In this document: in pieces, positions 61,501 through 64,000 of the stretch | Layout: the number at the start of each line of letters is the position of its first letter | Numbering within the stretch: the stretch's first letter is position 1 | Assembly: GCA_963665405.2 (NCBI GenBank) | Contig: OY762261.2 | Coordinates: 372,001-436,000 of the forward strand | DNA: 64,000 nucleotides | DNA from: G963665405 sp963665405 | GTDB lineage: Bacteria; Chloroflexota; Dehalococcoidia; Lucifugimonadales; G963665405 | Reading direction: 5' to 3' | Notes under the pieces: model-generated | Database searches by the model: none | What the model saw: the letters and a program-made list of their open reading frames with translations, nothing else | What the model was told of the DNA's origin: nothing | Translations under genes and position numbers: made by a program

Positions 61501-62762
61501 GGAGCGAGGATTCCGGTGCCGGGGTCCGTGCAGACGACCAGCCCGTCCGCACTCACGGTCATAGACCCCGTGACTCGCCAGTCGCCCAGGTCGTGGTCGA
61601 AGCTCCACAGCGCGCTCTTCTCGCCCGGCGCCAGTGGCAGACCCGTGTCCGGGTCCGGCAGGTTCGGGAAGCAGGCCGGCGCGGGGATGTCGAAGTTCGT
61701 GGCGCCGTCCCCCGTGATCACCGCGATGTCCAGCTGGTGGTTCACCCACGGCGGCAGTGGCGCGGGCAGCCGGTCAGCTGGCACCGGGATAATAGCGGCC
61801 GTGGTGGCAGGGTTACCCGCATCGTCGAAGGCCGAGTTGGGCGGGAAGCTCACCACCGTCAGGTCCCAAACGGCCGGGTCTACGTCGGGGAACATCTCGA
61901 TGAGCTTGGCCCTGCCTGCCGGACCGAGACCCACTTCCGTCGTTTCGGTAGCCGACAACGGTTGAATGTCCCCCAGGTCCATGGGAGGAAGGTAGATATT
62001 GAAGATCTGGCCGTCCATAGTCAGCTGGATAGACTGCCCGGCTACGCTATGGAACGCCTTGCCCACGGTCGCGTACGCGGTCCCCTCTGGCGCGCTGGTC
62101 GACGTGCTCCCATCAACGTGTACGAAAAACACCGGGGCGGGCACGTCCGTGAGCCTGAAGAAGCCGTTCTCGTCGGTGACCGCGTTCGCTGCAGGTAGCC
62201 CGTCCACCCTGATGATCGCGCCCACAACGGGGATGTCGGAGCCGTCTTCGTTCCTGTTATAGGAGTCGAACACATAGCCAAAGACTTCGGTGCCCGTTAT
62301 CGGAGTCAGGCCGAGGGTGTCGAAGTCGATGGTGCCAGTCCCTCCCGATACGCCATCGCCGTCTGCGTCGATCCCCAGGCCGCCGACATCGGTTACGAGG
62401 TCGCCGTCGACGGTGACACGGATGCGTGCCGCGGCGGGCAGCGGCTCGTCGTAGAAGAGGGTGACTCGCTTGCCGTCGGAGGAGACGTGCGGCCGTGCTT
62501 CGAGGTCCCGTCCCCCGAACCTGGCCGATATGCTGTTCGCATCTACAGTCGCAGGGTCTATGGGTGCGCTGAACTCGATGATCGTCTCCCGGGTGATGGC
62601 GACGCCGCCCTCCCCGTGAGCGGGGCTGGTGCGGATAATGGATGAAGCAGGCCGCCCACACTCGTCAACGGTGGCAAGGCCGACAATAACCTGGAGGGTG
62701 GTGATCACATCGGCGACGTCGACGTCGCCGTCTCGATTCAGGTCGCCGAGCCGAGACTGCAC
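55239..62762 (-). CDS. RHS/YD-repeat protein with dockerin half-repeat, main fragment
   Basis: About 2,400 meaningful residues. It starts with the second dockerin-type repeat (GDLNRDGDVDVADVITTLQ), then an SbsA/Big_5-like domain (EFSAPIDPATVDANSISARF), a carboxypeptidase-regulatory-like domain (EVFGYVFDSYNRNEDGSD, GFFRLTDVPAP), and a DUF6531-like start of the RHS core near residue 480 (YPFSGEFYESVTDL). Many YD repeats follow, and the RHS core ends in RYLDPVQGRFIGRDPN, NPLSFLDPSGLE near residue 2228. A unique ~180-residue tip (LRKELGSQPGSRKGDYSQAK to WTVEWCYKPGKESYWFIF) follows. The final ~100 residues are the shadow of another frame. The GTG at 62762 directly follows an in-frame TAG; the natural start is upstream at 62993. 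Confidence 0.75.
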   Translation of the reverse strand: MQSRLGDLNRDGDVDVADVITTLQVIVGLATVDECGRPASSIIRTSPAHGEGGVAITRETIIEFSAPIDPATVDANSISARFGGRDLEARPHVSSDGKRVTLFYDEPLPAAARIRVTVDGDLVTDVGGLGIDADGDGVSGGTGTIDFDTLGLTPITGTEVFGYVFDSYNRNEDGSDIPVVGAIIRVDGLPAANAVTDENGFFRLTDVPAPVFFVHVDGSTSTSAPEGTAYATVGKAFHSVAGQSIQLTMDGQIFNIYLPPMDLGDIQPLSATETTEVGLGPAGRAKLIEMFPDVDPAVWDLTVVSFPPNSAFDDAGNPATTAAIIPVPADRLPAPLPPWVNHQLDIAVITGDGATNFDIPAPACFPNLPDPDTGLPLAPGEKSALWSFDHDLGDWRVTGSMTVSADGLVVCTDPGTGILAPGWHGQNQGSNNEDGEIDEGDPNEDEEPGTKSPPPAEPCLPPKCEEEDDLSDPVYPFSGEFYESVTDLRIPGRGLDFEWSRKYRSKIGPNTEMGNGWDFGYNVSLEADDQGNRIIRDGNSRGDVYSPQADGSWSRAEFFRRLAENGDGTHSMSFRDGGLWAFNALDSTVAPGKIAAISDRNGNTLSFAYDAQGRLSVITDTLGRDITVGYNADGFIASVTDFIGRVVLYDYYDGIEPGGSFGDLKSVTSPTVTGTPNGNDFPDGKTVSYTYSTGFADDRLNHNLLTITDGRRNDPTDPTFGQGPYVTNVYDPTQDPEAINFDRVIRQVWGDPTDIMDFVYQPLSPVDANSHTVIKTIVNDRNGNVKELFYDAGNRLVIEREYTGRADRSLPTTQVNNRPTGQLRSTDPQFFETRHEWNGDSLGTRTVYPEGNSVETGYAADADPDAPARSRGTLLSEVRIPDAARGGDQQRIVTTRSYEPLYNEMRTVTEPRGNDPAYLPQNGGANSPARYTTTYTFDYEEACDFGAIGAHLGQDPSAVQQLLTDEGMCSVPLGDVNGDGLTDQVRGNVIRVEYPTVTLLADSNQAALEGGALQPIVALTSYNQFGQVVSTTDPEGNVTLYDYYPENDPDGDGLNLIAGLGTGPFGYLKQVTRDAVSAAARNSGTNPTPTSIRTIFSYDPVGNTVRIVDGRGIAHDFIVNELNQKVQVVQAAAHTVFAPDPAEPLALTDFQYLERIFYDANNNVIHRQIEDRGNTSSVGANNIATGTAYVDQEYEYDVLNYGTEVRREVNDSEVLITRYRYDPNRNLVLVISPEGNATTVVYDERDLGFQETRGALGPPALATLLLGDPTNYDVRGGAPSTTTSHYDRNGNLVEFVDAADTDGSPANNSDRGGDGDRTRHTYDGFDRMTSVVDSVGNQSIYQYDPAGNTVRATHFGPIGGASPTSNGPDVLSKPVSSGGIIQTGNLVNDNPLQSGEVLYDELSRVFQSDQLLFVNTTATVRTPDLADGAADIGKGDLTPGDNQAIPGVTGINVLGRVSTRTEYDRNSRSTFRVQDDLDTYRSIYDGADRLIKTIDPEGNSIEWAYDDNDNVIETREVDVSQVAAVADEVFLTTSFYDSLNRLQHHVDNIGQTTYYRYDSRSHLVALSDAQGPVTGASITRRAFSGGALTVNDINDFGNVTLNYFDGIDRVIVQEVVLTASGEGDGVNIGATIEGVKSAIPTPDVTQGGGDGLITVRQEWDRNSLATNRTDDNGNQTQYTYDNLDRRLTETQGVCVAPALADSCDSPTTGTFEYDQDDNIVLTVDENGTVTISQFDAINRSIGSNITRGAGVIGTTATSYEYDGISRLTRATDNNEPGDTEDDSTIARAYDSLHRTIEESQKIGSQPAEVISNSWRAEGLRSAMIYPNGRVVNFTFDGLDRLNTVADQGAPQPIVDYDYIGVQREAQRLYPINDTRMTYLDDGGTADVGYDGIRCAVKLRHLRSDDSLIVGFEHTLYDRRNNVLNENKLHDSANSESYDYDSNYRVISFDRAEGGIAPIQSQWNLDGAGNWSQVDAETRLHSSFNEIIQIDTGGPTRFILHDDNGNQIDDGELTFQWDFKDRLRTVSRKTEGGDVIVAVYTYDVLDRRARKVVTNSGALDGIDHFYYDGWTVVEEQNTGSSVTRQYVYGRYLDEPLVLDVTGQDRLFYHQNIQYSIFALTNAAGQVVEAYQYDAFGAPVVYGPGDDGVLTFGGDDTVSTDGSTATQNPYLFTGRRLDPETGLYYYRARYLDPVQGRFIGRDPNVAWGDGVNHGNSYAYVNNNPLSFLDPSGLECMNPRDAWAKIDAKLRKELGSQPGSRKGDYSQAKNVIIDQGMDEWVKNAAHGLVGAMAKPFLKMPVLAQLKEIVEKGSDGYEKVEEFLKKIEDAEADKAGYSTITPEKPWSGPADGRMVDFFGLVTRTKDTCEECCYNANFFYKYRMRIDEAYLASWTVEWCYKPGKESYWFIFSKDTQTETANGCCRRSRSRSGSTSSPPLAPDGRSASLRSCSIRRHPGIPTATACTTRGSSSWAPTSTTWTPTVTGFGTAPRCGRAPIHSMAFPPPRAFSLL
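55540..56080 (-). other. AT-richer variable tip of the RHS protein
   Basis: Coding sequence after the DPSGL end of the RHS core. Codons such as AAA, AAT, TTT and ATA are frequent here and rare in most of the window. The ~180 residues include EMA-type helices, VEEFLKKIEDAEADKAGY, a DTCEECCYNANFFYKYRM cysteine cluster and WTVEWCYKPGKESYW. This is the position of the polymorphic C-terminal (toxin or effector) module in RHS proteins. I recognise no specific toxin family. Confidence 0.6.
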
Positions 62763-62993
62763 CTAGGTCGGAGTCAGGCTGCCTACAGAAATCTGGAGGG
62801 CGGTGATCGCGTCGGCGACATCGACTTCACCGTCGCCCGTCAGGTCACCGCATACACCCAGTTGTGCCGCCCGGGGCTGCTCGTGGTTAGCGTAGACGTC
62901 GGCTGACACTATGGCGAGCGCCCGCGCTAGCGACGCACCCACGACCGCGGCCACTCCCGATAGGCGAAACTGTTTTGTAGAAACTCGCTTCAT
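62763..62993 (-). CDS. N-terminal fragment: signal peptide and first dockerin half-repeat
   Basis: From ATG 62993 the frame gives MKRVSTKQFRLSGVAAVVG, a signal peptide with a hydrophobic core (VAAVVGASLARALAIVSA). GVCGDLTGDGEVDVADAITA and LQISVGSLTPT follow, one EF-hand-like dockerin repeat, and a TAG stop at 62763-62765. The next codon in the same frame continues with the second dockerin repeat of the large RHS frame. Dockerins need both repeats, so the TAG looks like a nonsense mutation in one original gene rather than a natural end. The promoter at 63072-63101 serves this start. Confidence 0.6.
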   Translation of the reverse strand: MKRVSTKQFRLSGVAAVVGASLARALAIVSADVYANHEQPRAAQLGVCGDLTGDGEVDVADAITALQISVGSLTPT

Positions 62994-63071
62994 TCCCGCA
63001 ACTGTCCCAACGAGGCACCGGCCCACTACGGAATCGGGCGCGGCCCTTCGCTGAGGTCAAGAGAGCGTTGT

Positions 63072-63101
63072 AGTTTAAGTGGGAAGCCCGGAGCCTGTCA
63101 A
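63072..63101 (-). promoter_or_regulatory. Promoter of the dockerin-RHS locus
   Basis: On the minus strand TTGACA (63096-63101) is followed after 18 nt by TAAACT (63072-63077), about 80 nt before ATG 62993. The remainder of the 62994-63348 gap shows no gene. Confidence 0.5.
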
Positions 63102-63348
63102 CGTCGCCAGCGTTTGCGACGAGTCAAGGGCAGCCAAGGGGAATCCGAAGTGAAAATCCGGTGAACAACTGATGAATGCGAATGAACGGACCTCGCCTCA
63201 TCGACATCGGAAACGAGGCCAGGCTCTCTCGGCTTGAGCTGACGCAAAAGGAGGAGACGCGGGCCCTCCGATTCGCCGGACGAATTCTGGGAGGGCGTGG
63301 ATGACCCGGCCGTCGGGGAACGGCAACAGTCGATGTAGGAAGGGGACC

Positions 63349-63885
63349 CTACCCCACCTGCCCCCATGCGCCCGGGGGCCAGTAGCGGAACCAGGCCCGG
63401 CCCCGGATCGACATCCGGCCAACAGGGCCGAACTCCCGGCTGTCGGTGCTCCGCGACCGGTTGTCGCCCATGACGAAGTACTCGTCGTCGCCGAGCCTCC
63501 AGGATTTCTCCTCCAGTCCCAGGGTCTCGGGTCCATCGCCCAGATACGGCTCTGCGTGCTGCTCGCCATCGACAAAGAGCATCCCGTCCCTGAGGCGCAC
63601 GTCCTCGCCCGGCAGACCGACCACACGCTTGAGGAGCGCCTTACGGGAGTCGCGAGGGTCCCGCACGATCACGACATCTCCCCTGGACGGTCCGCTCCCG
63701 GACAGCGCCCGGCGGCTGACCAGGAGCATCTGACCGCTCTTGAAGCCGGGGCCCATACTGTCTCCGCGAACCGCATAGTGGATGCTAGTCAGGACCTGCG
63801 CTAGCAACCGGCGCACCCGGGCCGCCCCGGTCACCCTTTCCTGCTGACGCCTCAGTGAGGCGGATTGGTGGCCCATGCCTGCCAT
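63349..63885 (-). CDS. lepB: Signal peptidase I
   Basis: Membrane serine protease that removes signal peptides. RGDSMGPGFKSGQMLLVSRR contains the catalytic Ser, LLKRVVGLPGEDVRLRDG the general-base Lys, and YFVMGDNRSRSTDSREFG the box E GDNR motif. The 178-residue protein has only a short weakly hydrophobic stretch at the N-terminus (LLAQVLTSIHYAV), so membrane attachment may be weak or via the catalytic surface. ATG 63885 or 63876 is possible. It follows a partial gene by 3 nt and precedes the RHS locus on the same strand, whose products need export. Confidence 0.9.
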   Translation of the reverse strand: MAGMGHQSASLRRQQERVTGAARVRRLLAQVLTSIHYAVRGDSMGPGFKSGQMLLVSRRALSGSGPSRGDVVIVRDPRDSRKALLKRVVGLPGEDVRLRDGMLFVDGEQHAEPYLGDGPETLGLEEKSWRLGDDEYFVMGDNRSRSTDSREFGPVGRMSIRGRAWFRYWPPGAWGQVG

Positions 63886-63888
63886 TTT

Positions 63889-64000
63889 CTATGGGGCTTC
63901 CTGCTTCCAGGCTACCGCCTCGCAGAAGGTGAGGCAATAAAAGGCGTCCTGGTGAGCGCCCCAGTCCACGAGAGCCCTATTCATGCTCTCGAGCCTCTTG
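63889..64000 (-). CDS. C-terminal end of an unidentified gene
   Basis: An open frame from the window edge to TAG at 63889-63891 encodes KRLESMNRALVDWGAHQD then AFYCLTFCEAVAWKQEAP. It ends 3 nt before the signal peptidase start, implying one operon. The 37 visible residues are not enough to name a family. Confidence 0.55.
   Translation of the reverse strand, partial: KRLESMNRALVDWGAHQDAFYCLTFCEAVAWKQEAP

Noticed and set aside
62763..62765. TAG as pyrrolysine or reassigned codon
   Set aside because: TAG is the ordinary stop of nuoA, nuoD, nuoK and nuoL here, and no pylT/pylS gene is visible; a nonsense mutation is simpler.

Overview
The window looks like a chromosomal segment of a high-GC, Gram-positive-like or monoderm-type bacterium, most probably a Chloroflexota member (Dehalococcoidia/SAR202-like). 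That assignment is an inference from gene content: hopanoid synthesis, a complex I operon without nuoEFG, an alternative siroheme-branch haem pathway, YvcK with N-terminal membrane helices, MEP-pathway isoprenoids, and many hairpin-rich intergenic repeats. No rRNA, tRNA, CRISPR array, integrase or transposase was recognised. TAG, TGA and TAA all serve as ordinary stops.

Layout. 1-2.3 kb: sufB-sufC (minus strand) with a clear promoter. 2.3-8.0 kb: two minus-strand sugar/nucleoside catabolism groups (2-hydroxyacid dehydrogenase and FGGY kinase; class II aldolase, small beta-protein, NAD epimerase, nucleoside hydrolase). 8.3-15.1 kb: a hopanoid operon (polyprenyl synthase, hpnH, hpnG, squalene-hopene cyclase, YjbQ protein, squalene/phytoene synthase) read from one promoter near 15.24 kb. 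16.5-27.6 kb: plus-strand nuoABCDHIJK-(small gene)-LMN. 27.6-30.7 kb: NAD kinase, NUDIX hydrolase and M20 peptidase. 31.2-36.8 kb: membrane-anchored dienelactone-hydrolase-like protein, then ispD-ispF-cysS, an FAD-linked oxidase and a YbjQ-family protein. 36.8-38.2 kb: two genes whose reading frames each contain an in-frame TGA followed by a hairpin; I interpret both as selenoprotein genes. 38.2-42.3 kb: gatB-yvcK-secG-SAM hydroxide adenosyltransferase operon (minus). 42.3-43.2 kb: a frameshifted pcm. 43.4-48.9 kb: tetrapyrrole operon (fused siroheme decarboxylase, precorrin-2 dehydrogenase, hemC, cobA-hemD fusion, hemB). 49.1-63.0 kb: a large secreted-surface locus with a cohesin-like protein next to a dockerin-RHS gene that runs into a tandem-repeat adhesin-like frame. 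The last kilobase carries signal peptidase I and the tail of an unidentified gene.

The most unusual parts are the selenoprotein pair (one deiodinase/thioredoxin-like with a U-P-Y-C site, one HesB-like), each with a bacterial SECIS-like hairpin, and the 13-kb dockerin/RHS/repeat locus. The latter is cut by an in-frame amber codon exactly between the two dockerin half-repeats, changes frame after an AT-richer RHS tip, and contains 205-codon tandem repeats with two compensating single-base indels. Between genes lie several families of hairpin-rich repeats. One ~340-bp composite element occurs in inverted orientation on both sides of the nuo-to-M20 block, and the copy next to the M20 gene is flanked by a duplicated 3' end of that gene.
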